From JBBQNY01 sp038330365 (lineage in GTDB: Bacteria; Pseudomonadota; Gammaproteobacteria; Xanthomonadales; Ahniellaceae), in the NCBI GenBank assembly GCA_038330365.1, contig JBBQNY010000127.1:1-8034 (forward strand): a stretch of 8,034 nucleotides of DNA. Direction: 5' to 3'. The position numbers and the translations under genes were made by a program. How positions within the stretch are numbered: position 1 is the first letter of the stretch; each line of letters opens with the position of its first letter. Positions 1 through 6,861 of the stretch are shown here, piece after piece. Under the pieces are notes generated by a model. It saw only the letters and a program-made list of their open reading frames with translations, did not search any database and had not been told where the DNA came from.

Positions 1-1
1 C

Positions 2-730
2 GAAACCCGCATCTCGAAAAGCAGCGTGCAACGCTACTTCCGCCTGTTCGGGCTGCAGCCGCACCGCAGCGAGTCGTTCAAGCTGTCGACTGATCCGTTC
101 TTCATCGAGAAGCTGCGCGACGTCGTGGGCCTGTATCTCAGCCCCCCGGACAATGCGATTGTGCTCAGCGTGGATGAAAAAAGTCAGTGTCAGGCGCTGG
201 AACGCACCCAGCCGATGTTGCCGATGGGCTTCGGCTACATCGAGGGCGTGACGCATGACTACAAGCGCCACGGTACGACCACACTGTTCGCAGCGCTCAA
301 CGTGCTGAGCGGTGAGGTCATGACACGCTGCATGCCGAAGCATCGACACCAGGAGTTCCTCAGATTCCTGCGTGACATCGACAATGCTGTACCTGCTGCA
401 CTCGACATCCACTGCATCGTCGACAACTACGCGACGCATTCACACCCGAAGGTGAAGGCCTGGCTGGCGACTCGGGCCCGCTGGAACCTGCACTTCATCC
501 CGACCTACAGCTCATGGCTCAACCAGGTCGAGCGGTTTTTCGGGCTGATCACCGACAAAGCCATTCGCCGCGGCTCGTTCAAGAGCGTCCGGCAACTGAT
601 CCAGCGCATCGACAAATTCGTCCAGAGCTACAACGCGAACTGCCAGCCCTTTCGATGGACGGCAACCGCCGATTCCATCCTTGCAAAACTCGAACGACTT
701 TGCTCACGTATTAGCGGGACAGCACACTAG
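2..730 (+). CDS. IS630-family transposase, C-terminal part (5' end outside window)
   Basis: This is a DDE transposase of the IS630/Tc1-mariner superfamily, which cuts and pastes its insertion sequence into TA targets. The reading frame is open from base 2, so the gene begins upstream of the window; the GTG at 26 is only an internal codon. About 243 residues are visible, against roughly 340 for a full family member. The first residues (ISKSSVQRYFRLFGLQPHR) look like the last helix of the N-terminal helix-turn-helix. The catalytic triad is visible: Asp in VLSVDEKSQ (near base 170), Asp in IVDNYATHSH (near base 420), and Glu in SSWLNQVERFFG (near base 530). The C-terminus (TADSILAKLERLCSRISGTAH) is of the complete family type, so the right side is not truncated. 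The right terminal repeat should lie at or just beyond the stop; TA at 728-729 is a possible junction, but the left end is not available to confirm it. Confidence 0.93.
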   Translation, partial: ETRISKSSVQRYFRLFGLQPHRSESFKLSTDPFFIEKLRDVVGLYLSPPDNAIVLSVDEKSQCQALERTQPMLPMGFGYIEGVTHDYKRHGTTTLFAALNVLSGEVMTRCMPKHRHQEFLRFLRDIDNAVPAALDIHCIVDNYATHSHPKVKAWLATRARWNLHFIPTYSSWLNQVERFFGLITDKAIRRGSFKSVRQLIQRIDKFVQSYNANCQPFRWTATADSILAKLERLCSRISGTAH

Positions 731-966
731 CGGCGCAACAGTCAGCACCCCAGGTGTCTTGCCTTGCTCAGAACCCCGCTGCACGCCTTTGGCCGTTGTT
801 CGATGCAGTGCCACCTTCCGTCAGGCTCCCTCTTGCCCACGCAGGGCAGAAGGCGCCCACTCGAATCGGCGCGGTTGTCTCTCCGGACTTCTGCGCAGGT
901 CCGGCGGACGCGGATCCTCTCTGCCGGAAGTGGCTGCAGCTGTCCCTCCACGCAAGGAGTCGAGCC

Positions 967-1641
967 ATGGCAACCGCAATCCATCTGGCATCCCCGCAAC
1001 GCCCCGACCTCTCCCGCTCAGTCGCACTCGGACTTGCCGTCGCCTTCAATCTCGCGGCGATCGGCGCGCTCACTGTGCTGCAGCCCGACTGGCAGATGCC
1101 GATAGCCGTCAAGCGTGAACCCGTGGTGTTCGAAGCGAACATCATCCTCGACCCGCCTCCGATTCCCGAAATGCCGCTCACACCTCCGCGCCCCGAGTTG
1201 ACACCGGTTGCGGTGGCGCCGGTCGAGCCTGCAATTGCACCCGTGGACATCGTGGCGTCGACGGATCTGGCGACGCCGACCGAAGCCCTGACGGCCCCGG
1301 AATTCGAACTGTCGTCCCCGATGGACTTCGCGCCGGCATCGCGGTCGGTGTTGCCCGACCGTGATGCCGGCGTGGCACTGGCCGATCCCTCGCCGCCCCC
1401 GTATCCGGTCACCGCCATCCGCGGCCGGCACGAAGGCACCGTCATCCTGCTGGTACAGGTGGGAGCGGATGGCAGCACGCAGGATGTCCGGGTCGTCCGC
1501 AGCAGTGGTCACCGCGAACTGGACCGGAGTGCAGTCGAGCACGTCACGCGTTCATGGTCATTCCAGCCCGCCATCCGCGACGGCAAACCCGCACCCGCGC
1601 GGGTACGGGTGCCAATCGAGTTCTCGCTCCGCACGAGATAG
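967..1641 (+). CDS. TonB-family energy transducer
   Basis: This 224-residue inner-membrane protein carries a C-terminal TonB domain, which passes proton-motive energy from ExbB/ExbD to outer-membrane receptors. In order it shows a short cytoplasmic N-terminus, one membrane anchor at about residues 17-38 (SVALGLAVAFNLAAIGALTV), a proline-rich periplasmic spacer at about 60-145 (DPPPIPEMPLTPPRPELTP and similar), and the TonB C-terminal domain at about 145-222, recognised from PPPYPVTAIRGRHEGTV, VGADGSTQDVRVVRSSGH and a closing RVPIEF. The ATG at 967 was chosen because AAGGAG at 954-959 sits seven bases upstream and because it places the anchor at the N-terminus; the frame is open further upstream, to about 754, but gives no extra recognisable sequence. 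No exbB or exbD is present, so it is an orphan transducer here. The receptor at 2981-5884 is a plausible partner, but this is only inferred from proximity. The gene lies 236 bases behind the IS630 transposase, in the same direction. Confidence 0.9.
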   Translation: MATAIHLASPQRPDLSRSVALGLAVAFNLAAIGALTVLQPDWQMPIAVKREPVVFEANIILDPPPIPEMPLTPPRPELTPVAVAPVEPAIAPVDIVASTDLATPTEALTAPEFELSSPMDFAPASRSVLPDRDAGVALADPSPPPYPVTAIRGRHEGTVILLVQVGADGSTQDVRVVRSSGHRELDRSAVEHVTRSWSFQPAIRDGKPAPARVRVPIEFSLRTR

Positions 1642-1665
1642 CGTTGCTGCTGTTGACGGGGCGAT

Positions 1666-1697
1666 GCATGAACCCCGCGCGCGCGCGGGGTTCATGC
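1666..1697. terminator. Perfect 32-bp palindrome between convergent genes, probable bidirectional terminator
   Basis: The 15-base arms at 1666-1680 (GCATGAACCCCGCGC) and 1683-1697 are exact reverse complements, and the two middle bases (GC) complete a perfect 32-base palindrome. It lies 24 bases after the TonB stop and 19 bases before the end of the convergent cNMP/rhodanese gene, the usual place for a shared terminator. No T-run follows on either strand, so termination would rest on a very stable GC stem rather than a classical U-tail. A protein-binding site is an alternative. Confidence 0.6.
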
Positions 1698-1716
1698 GGG
1701 AGGTACGGCTCGAGGA

Positions 1717-2781
1717 TCAGCCCTTGCGGTCGATCTGCTTGAGCATGCCCGAGATTCCGCCCTGCAGCGCGAACACTTCGAAGCCCACCCGCCGCAGCAG
1801 GAAGGCCGCAGCGCCGCTGCGCTCACCGGTGTTGCAGTAGACGATCACCTTGCGCGCGGTGTCGATGCGCTCCGCCGCTTCCTGACGCAGTGCGAACAGC
1901 GGAATATTCATCGCGCCCTTGATGGCGCGCTCCTCGAACTCGTGTGGCAATCGCACGTCGATCACCTGCGCCCCCTGGCGCACAAGGATCGACGCCTTGC
2001 CGGGCGTCAGCCAGTCGACCGATGGCGGCTTCATCACCTCGCCAAAATCCCGGGCGGACAGGCGCATCAGGCGGCCGTCCGTCGCCATGGTCACGCTGGC
2101 GTTGCGGCGCGCGTTGGCGAGCATCGCGTCTTCACCGAACATGTCGCCCGACTCGAGCGTGGCGAGCGCTTTCTCGCTGCCGTCGGGCTCGCGCTTGGTG
2201 ACGAGACACTCGCCTTCGGTGATGACGTAGAAGAAATCCGCATCTTCACCTTCGCGCACAAGCTCCTGCCCGGCATGCGCGCGCACCGGCTCGAAGCGCT
2301 GAAACATGCGTTCGATGTTGCCGGTTGGCATCTTGTGCAGGGCCCGATTCTGCAGCAGCCGAAACGCCCAGCGGTTGTTGTCGCTGCTGTCGTCGTCGCC
2401 GCGGAACGTCTCATCGCGCGTGAGCTGGTCCCAGGCGAGCACGCGCTCCATGAAACGCCGGTCGACGCTGACGAGCCTGGCTTTGGGCGAACTGACAAAA
2501 GCCGAGAAGCGCCGCGGCTGCAGATCGCCGATGGCATAGCGCGACGACAGGCTGTCGCCTTCGAACTCGCGGCGACGTCCGTCCGGGTATTCGCCGCGCA
2601 CCGTGCCTTCGAGCACGTACAAGGTTTCGGCATCCTCGTCGCCTTCCGCAAACAGGCTGTGCTCCAGCGGCAGCGTGATCACCCGGGCATATTCCGCGAG
2701 CTGCGAGAGATGCTCCGGCCGCAGTCCGTCCATCGGATAGAAACTCGCCAGTTCCGCGACTTTCGCAGCGCGCGTGGTCAT
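1717..2781 (-). CDS. Tandem cyclic-nucleotide-binding domains fused to a rhodanese domain
   Basis: This is a 354-residue predicted cytoplasmic protein with no signal peptide or membrane segment. Residues about 20-115 form a first CRP-like beta-roll (LEHSLFAEGDEDAETLYVLEG) without an obvious phosphate-binding cassette, so it may not bind nucleotide. Residues about 150-250 form a second domain, with ELVREGEDADFFYVITEGEC and the cassette GDMFGEDAMLANARRNASV; Glu217 and Arg226 sit where cNMP-binding proteins contact ribose and phosphate. Residues about 260-350 are a rhodanese domain, with VIDVRLPHEFEERAIKGAMN and the active-site loop CNTGER, Cys316 being the likely sulfur carrier. The role is presumably sulfur transfer or redox signalling controlled by a cyclic nucleotide; the substrate is unknown. 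The ATG at 2781 is preferred over an in-frame TTG at 2856, which adds 25 residues of no recognisable character; its ribosome binding site is weak (AGCAGG, about nine bases upstream). It is divergent from the TonB-dependent receptor and convergent with the TonB gene. Confidence 0.88.
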   Translation of the reverse strand: MTTRAAKVAELASFYPMDGLRPEHLSQLAEYARVITLPLEHSLFAEGDEDAETLYVLEGTVRGEYPDGRRREFEGDSLSSRYAIGDLQPRRFSAFVSSPKARLVSVDRRFMERVLAWDQLTRDETFRGDDDSSDNNRWAFRLLQNRALHKMPTGNIERMFQRFEPVRAHAGQELVREGEDADFFYVITEGECLVTKREPDGSEKALATLESGDMFGEDAMLANARRNASVTMATDGRLMRLSARDFGEVMKPPSVDWLTPGKASILVRQGAQVIDVRLPHEFEERAIKGAMNIPLFALRQEAAERIDTARKVIVYCNTGERSGAAAFLLRRVGFEVFALQGGISGMLKQIDRKG

Positions 2782-2980
2782 CGTGCTTCGCCTGCTGGTT
2801 CTGGTAGTCCAGATTAGCCGCGAAGCGGCAGGCGCGCACCTCGAAAGATTCCCCAACGCCGAGGCTTTTCAAGTTCCGCTGTCCGTGTCACGATTTCTTC
2901 ACAACCAGGGAGCTGCGCCAAGTGCGCGTGCCACCGGTTCCGATTCGATCAATCGCAACCAACGAAGGGGGAGCTACACC
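2782..2980. promoter_or_regulatory. Divergent intergenic region (cNMP/rhodanese gene and TonB-dependent receptor)
   Basis: This 199-base spacer must hold the promoters of both divergent genes. The visible structure is a short hairpin, GCCGC-gaa-GCGGC at 2817-2829, in the leader of the minus-strand gene, and the strong ribosome binding site of the receptor at 2966-2973. I saw no convincing sigma-70 -35/-10 pair and no operator that I recognise. The call rests on gene arrangement alone. Confidence 0.45.
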
Positions 2981-5884
2981 ATGACCGTACCCGTGAGAGC
3001 AATCCGTCTGCCGCGTCGCCGGCTGGCCGCCGCACTGCTGCTGGCGTTGACCGCCCCGTGGCTGGCCGCGCAAGACAGCGATCCGCGCGTAATGGAGCGC
3101 ATCGAGGTCACGGGCTCACGCATCAAGAAGGCGGAAATCGAGGAGCAGGTTCCCGTCCAGGTGATCACGCGCGAGGACATTGATCGCACGGGACTGACTT
3201 CGGTCGCGGATGTCGTGCAGCTGCTCACGGCCTCGGGTTCGGCGCTCAACACCAAGTTCAATTCCTCCGGCAACTTCGGCTTTTCCCCGAACGGTGACGG
3301 CGTGGGCGCGGGCTCGGCGCAGGTTGATCTTCGCCATCTCGGTTCCAAGCGCGTGCTGGTGCTGGTGGACGGCATCCGCTGGGTCAACGAATCGTCTGCT
3401 TCCGGCGTCGGCGCCTCCACCGATCTGAACACCATTCCGCTGGCGCTGGTCGAGCGCGTGGAGGTCCTCAAGGATGGTGCTTCCTCGATCTACGGCTCGG
3501 ATGCGATCGCGGGTGTGGTCAACATCATCACGCGGCGTGACTTCGACGGCGCCGAGATCAGCGGTTACTACGGCGAGTTCGACGGCGATGGCGAGACCAA
3601 GCGCGGAGACTTCTCGTGGGGCGGCAGCGACGGCGAGGGCCTCAACTGGTTCTTCAGCGCCAGCTACGTGGAGCAGGACCCGGTGTTCTCGCGCGATCGC
3701 GAACAGGCGGCGTTTCCGGTTCCGGGCACCGGCCTGACGTTCGGATCCTCCGCGACCCCGCAGGGTCGCTTCATCTTCATCAATCCGGTTGCGAACTCCG
3801 CGTGCCCACTGGTGGATCTGGACGACAACCCCGCGACCCCACCAGTCGCCTTCTGCAACATCACCACGCCGAATGGCCGCACCTTTTCGCCTTCGCCCAG
3901 CTTCCCCGGCGACTTCATTCCCTTCAGCACCGCGAGCCGCTTCAATTTCTCGCAGTTCAACCTCGTGCTCACGCCGAGCGAGCGCAGCAGTGTCTTCGGC
4001 CAGTTCCGCCTGCCGTTCAACGACAACCTGACGATGTACGCAAAGGCGCTGTACAACCGCCGCGAGTCCGTCAACCAGGCGGCGCCGGAACCGATCTTCC
4101 TCGGGCCCGATGCGGGCACCGGCAATCCGTTTGCGGACAACATCACCATCTCGCGCTTCAACCAGTTCAACCCCTTCGGCATCGACCTCGGACCCAACAA
4201 CCTGATCCTCGTGGGTCGGCGCCCGATTGAAGGCGGGCCGCGCGTGTTCGAGCAAGACGTCGAGACGCTCTACATCGGTGGCGGTCTCGAGGGCAGCATG
4301 ATCTGGAACGACAGTCCCTGGTACTGGGATGTCAACGTCATGTTCAGCAACAACGACGCCAGGCAGACCAATTTCGGCAGCTACGACATTGGCAACATCA
4401 ACCAGGCGCTCGGACCCAACGCGCTCTGCGTGGCGCCGTGCGTGCCGCTCAACATATTTGGCGGCCCGGGCACCATCACGCCCGCCATGTTGAATTTCAT
4501 CCAGCCCGTGTTCCGCGACGCGAGCCGCAACTCGATCAGCCTGTTCTCGGCGAATCTTTCCGGCGACCTGTTCGCGCTGCCCGCCGGCCCGCTGGCGATG
4601 GCGACGGGATTCGAGCATCGGCGTCTGGAAGGTTCCTACAACCCCGACCCCCTCACGGTGGCCGGTCGCTACAACGGTGTGCCCTCACTGCCAACGTCCG
4701 GCGAGTACGACGTGAGCGAGGTGTTCGTCGAATTCAGCGTGCCGCTCATTGCCGACGCGCCATTCGCCAAGAAGCTCGACCTGAGCCTTGCCGGCCGCTA
4801 TTCGGACTACTCCACCTTCGGCGGCGAGTTCACGCCGAAATACGGCCTGCGCTGGCAGGTGGTGGACGAGTTCCTCGTGCGCGCCACGTTCGCCGAGGGC
4901 TTCCGGGCACCATCAATCGGCGAGCTCTTCGGCTCCGCCGCGCGTGCGGACCTCGTGATTGATGATCCCTGTCTGATCGGCCTCGACGGTTCGCCGCCGA
5001 ACGGCAATCCGGCGAACTGCGCCGCCCTCGGCGTTCCTGGAGGTGCGGCGCAAGCCAACTCCCAGATCTCGGTGACCACCGGCGGCAATGCGGGGCTTGA
5101 GCCCGAGCGCGCCGACACCTTCACCGCGGGTTTCGTGTGGAGTCCGGAATTCGCCGCCAACGGCGTCTGGTCGGACCGACTCGATATTGAAGTCACCTAC
5201 TACGACCAGGAAGTCCAGGGCGCCATCCAGGCAATCGATGCGCAGACGCAACTCAATCTGTGCGTCGCGACCCTCTCGCCGCAGTTCTGCAACGGCATCT
5301 CGCGCGCGAGCACGGGTGGCATCAACGGCTTCTCCAACCGCCTCACCAACCTTGGCGCGATCGAGACCAGCGGCTGGGACTTCGATCTGACCTGGGTGCT
5401 TCCGGAAACCGGTTTCGGCCGCTTCAAGTTCGTGTGGCTCAACACCTACGTGGACGACTACAAGGCGGTCGGCGCCGCCGGCCAGGTGCAGCCACGGGCG
5501 GTCGGTATCGAAGTCAACGACAGCGCGATTCCGGAATGGACGTCCACCGCGATTCTCGACTGGAGGCTGGGCAGCTGGACTGCTGCCTACACTGCGAGAC
5601 ACACCAGCGATCTCGTGGAGCAGTGTGGCGACGCCGCCGGCTTCCCGGTTTGCAGCAATCCGGTGGCGGGCACCAACCGGCTCGGCAGCGTGACGTATCA
5701 CGACTTCCAGGTCGGCTACCGTCTCGACGTGTTGCGTGGCCTGCAGCTGACGGCCGGACTCAACAACGCCTTCGACAAGGATCCGCCGATCTGCCTGTCG
5801 TGCTCGCTCAACGGCTATGACGCGTCCACCTACGACATCCCGGGCGGTCGCTTCTGGTACCTGCGCGCGGATCTGCGCTTCTAG
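2981..5884 (+). CDS. TonB-dependent outer-membrane receptor
   Basis: This 967-residue outer-membrane barrel with an N-terminal plug imports a ligand using TonB energy. A signal peptide covers about residues 1-30 (basic RRR, then LAAALLLALTAPWLAA), followed by a conserved MERIEVTGSR segment near 38-47 that may be or adjoin the TonB box. The plug spans about 55-185, with VQVITREDIDRTG, VLVLVDGIRW and ERVEVLKDGASSIYGSDAIA. The rest is beta-barrel, with FAEGFRAPSIGELFG and NAGLEPERADTFTAGF typical of the family, and the protein ends in an aromatic strand (RFWYLRADLRF) as outer-membrane proteins do. The ATG at 2981 has AGGGGGAG at 2966-2973 seven bases upstream and gives a proper signal peptide. 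The substrate cannot be read from the sequence: no heme or siderophore signature was recognised, and no metabolic neighbour points to a ligand. Twelve cysteines occur as six close pairs, probably in surface loops. No Fur-like box or clear promoter was seen in the 199-base divergent spacer. Confidence 0.95.
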   Translation: MTVPVRAIRLPRRRLAAALLLALTAPWLAAQDSDPRVMERIEVTGSRIKKAEIEEQVPVQVITREDIDRTGLTSVADVVQLLTASGSALNTKFNSSGNFGFSPNGDGVGAGSAQVDLRHLGSKRVLVLVDGIRWVNESSASGVGASTDLNTIPLALVERVEVLKDGASSIYGSDAIAGVVNIITRRDFDGAEISGYYGEFDGDGETKRGDFSWGGSDGEGLNWFFSASYVEQDPVFSRDREQAAFPVPGTGLTFGSSATPQGRFIFINPVANSACPLVDLDDNPATPPVAFCNITTPNGRTFSPSPSFPGDFIPFSTASRFNFSQFNLVLTPSERSSVFGQFRLPFNDNLTMYAKALYNRRESVNQAAPEPIFLGPDAGTGNPFADNITISRFNQFNPFGIDLGPNNLILVGRRPIEGGPRVFEQDVETLYIGGGLEGSMIWNDSPWYWDVNVMFSNNDARQTNFGSYDIGNINQALGPNALCVAPCVPLNIFGGPGTITPAMLNFIQPVFRDASRNSISLFSANLSGDLFALPAGPLAMATGFEHRRLEGSYNPDPLTVAGRYNGVPSLPTSGEYDVSEVFVEFSVPLIADAPFAKKLDLSLAGRYSDYSTFGGEFTPKYGLRWQVVDEFLVRATFAEGFRAPSIGELFGSAARADLVIDDPCLIGLDGSPPNGNPANCAALGVPGGAAQANSQISVTTGGNAGLEPERADTFTAGFVWSPEFAANGVWSDRLDIEVTYYDQEVQGAIQAIDAQTQLNLCVATLSPQFCNGISRASTGGINGFSNRLTNLGAIETSGWDFDLTWVLPETGFGRFKFVWLNTYVDDYKAVGAAGQVQPRAVGIEVNDSAIPEWTSTAILDWRLGSWTAAYTARHTSDLVEQCGDAAGFPVCSNPVAGTNRLGSVTYHDFQVGYRLDVLRGLQLTAGLNNAFDKDPPICLSCSLNGYDASTYDIPGGRFWYLRADLRF

Positions 5885-5909
5885 TCCTGCGTTGCCGTTT
5901 ATTCGAATG

Positions 5910-5937
5910 AGCCCCGCTTCGGCGGGGCTTTTCGTTT
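5910..5937 (+). terminator. Intrinsic terminator of the TonB-dependent receptor gene
   Basis: An 8-bp perfect stem, AGCCCCGC (5910-5917) and GCGGGGCT (5922-5929), closes a stable TTCG tetraloop and is followed by TTTCGTTT. It begins 25 bases after the receptor stop codon. On the minus strand the same stem would receive transcripts from arsC, but the tail there is not T-rich, so action on that side is less certain. Confidence 0.9.
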
Positions 5938-6016
5938 GCGCATCCGTGGGATATCGCCTGGCGCAGCGCTGGATGCTTTTTCGGTGGCGGCGCTACGCCC
6001 GCGTGTCGCGACCCGT

Positions 6017-6400
6017 CTACTCGCCGCCGGTCGCCTCGACTGCAGGCAGGATCTCGAGCACGCGCTCGGCCGGACGACACAGTCGCGCACCCAGTGCCGT
6101 GCGAACGAACGGTCTGTTGAGGAGGATCGGCTCGCGCTCGATGGCGTCGAGCAGCACCTCGTCGGACAGCGAGAGATTGTCCAGGCCGAGCTCGACAAAC
6201 CGTGTCTCCCCGATCCGCAGCGCATCGCGCACGGACAGCTGCGCGTCGCGAATCAGCGCGACCGTCTCTTCCCGTGATGGCGGATCCTGAAGGTATTCAA
6301 CCACCCGCGGCTCGATCCCGGCGTCGCGCAGAATCTCCAGCGTCCGACGAGACGTGCCGCAGCGGGGGTTGTGGTAGATCGTGGCTTTCAGCTTTTCCAT
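6017..6400 (-). CDS. arsC: Arsenate reductase, glutaredoxin-dependent ArsC
   Basis: This 127-residue cytoplasmic enzyme of the ArsC/thioredoxin-fold family reduces arsenate to arsenite with glutathione and glutaredoxin. The active-site segment is IYHNPRCGTSRRTLEIL, with nucleophile Cys14. The three arginines known from the E. coli plasmid R773 enzyme (R60, R94, R107) line up here as Arg62 (SVRDALR), Arg96 (ILLNRP) and Arg109 (LGARLCRP), so all key residues are kept, which argues against the related YffB/Spx proteins. The protein is slightly shorter at the C-terminus than R773 ArsC, a common chromosomal form. The ATG at 6400 was chosen because AAAGGG at 6408-6413 sits seven bases upstream; the frame remains open for 30 more residues, which do not match the family. 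No arsR, arsB or acr3 gene is nearby, so it is an isolated chromosomal copy. It lies downstream of the broken SEC-C gene on the same strand and converges on the TonB-dependent receptor. Confidence 0.92.
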   Translation of the reverse strand: MEKLKATIYHNPRCGTSRRTLEILRDAGIEPRVVEYLQDPPSREETVALIRDAQLSVRDALRIGETRFVELGLDNLSLSDEVLLDAIEREPILLNRPFVRTALGARLCRPAERVLEILPAVEATGGE

Positions 6401-6455
6401 GGTCCAGCCCTTTCGTGTCGGATCGCGACTGAATTCCGCTGCGGTGTCGCCGCAT

Positions 6456-6485
6456 GACGCCATGCGCGGCGAAGCGCATGGCGTC
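6456..6485 (-). terminator. Strong 12-bp hairpin after the SEC-C gene, possible terminator or REP-like element
   Basis: The arms GACGCCATGCGC (6456-6467) and GCGCATGGCGTC (6474-6485) are perfectly complementary around a 6-base loop, GGCGAA. Read on the minus strand, it begins eight bases after the SEC-C stop codon and ends 55 bases before the arsC start. There is no T-run after it, so a classical intrinsic terminator is not proven; it could also be a repeated palindromic element or an RNA-stability structure. Confidence 0.5.
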
Positions 6486-6493
6486 GGCACACC

Positions 6494-6730
6494 TCAGCGA
6501 TGATAGTCATGGCGCTGGGCACCATCAAAGTTGCCGGAGTTGAGGCAGCATCGCTTGAAACGACCTCCGGGAACCGCAGGGGCACGGATCATTGCGACCG
6601 AGCTTCTCGCAGAGTTCCTTGTCGCCATGGACAAAATCTGTGGCCCTTCTTCACGTTCGTCTCGGACGGAAAGCCCTTGCGGCGCTTGCTCGTTATCTCA
6701 AAAGCTCGCTTCGTTGTGATGGCGTTTCAT
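6494..6730 (-). pseudogene. SEC-C zinc-motif small protein, broken by three single-base frameshifts
   Basis: Standard ORF calling does not show this gene. On the minus strand the ATG at 6730 has GGGAGA at 6737-6742 six bases upstream, and starts MKRHHNEASF before a TGA. Removing one base from each of three homopolymer runs (plus-strand AAAA at 6700-6703, AAAA at 6633-6636, GGG at 6569-6571) restores a continuous 77-residue protein ending in TGA at 6494-6496. Its segments read EITSKRRKGFPSETNVKKGH, then HGDKELCEKLGRNDPCPCGS, then GGRFKRCCLNSGNFDGA. The centre, GRNDPCPCGSGGRFKRCC, is a SEC-C motif (CxC, eight residues, CC), the zinc-binding tail first known from SecA and found in many small proteins of unknown role. 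The basic N-terminal half suggests nucleic-acid or ribosome contact, but that is inference. The lesions may be real decay or base-calling errors, since no substitution-type stop is needed to explain the break. Confidence 0.8.
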
Positions 6731-6861
6731 GGCACTTCTCCCGTGACTTGTACTTGCGGGCGGCGCAGTCTATCCCACGACGTTTCCACAAGGTCCGGGC
6801 GCATACGACGGGCCTGGCCGGCACCCGCCGACGCATCCGCATGCGCGCAATCGACTATGCG

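Noticed and set aside
883..904. CCGGAC...GTCCGG inverted repeat upstream of tonB
   Set aside because: Six-base arms with a 10-base loop in GC-rich DNA are common by chance, and no promoter element sits beside it.
754..966. Upstream extension of the TonB frame
   Set aside because: The frame is open but adds no recognisable sequence, would put the membrane anchor far from the N-terminus, and lacks a start with a ribosome binding site as good as the one before 967.
1942..2817. 291-codon plus-strand open frame opposite the cNMP/rhodanese gene
   Set aside because: It is a shadow of a gene with clear domains on the other strand; its composition is biased and it shows no domain.
3116..4618. 500-codon open frame on the minus strand inside the TonB-dependent receptor gene
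   Set aside because: It is antisense to an unmistakable receptor and its translation is low-complexity Arg/Val/Glu-rich with no recognisable domain. Long antisense frames are expected in GC-rich coding DNA.
6558..6560. Placing the third SEC-C frameshift in this AAA run instead of the GGG at 6569-6571
   Set aside because: This also restores the frame but gives CGSRRSFKRCC, whereas a shift at the GGG gives CGSGGRFKRCC, which fits the SEC-C consensus (CGSG, then a basic residue before the aromatic) better.
6494..6730. Programmed frameshifting or transcriptional slippage as the explanation of the SEC-C breaks
   Set aside because: The runs are only three or four bases long and three separate shifts would be needed. 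Known slippage sites use much longer runs or dedicated heptamers.
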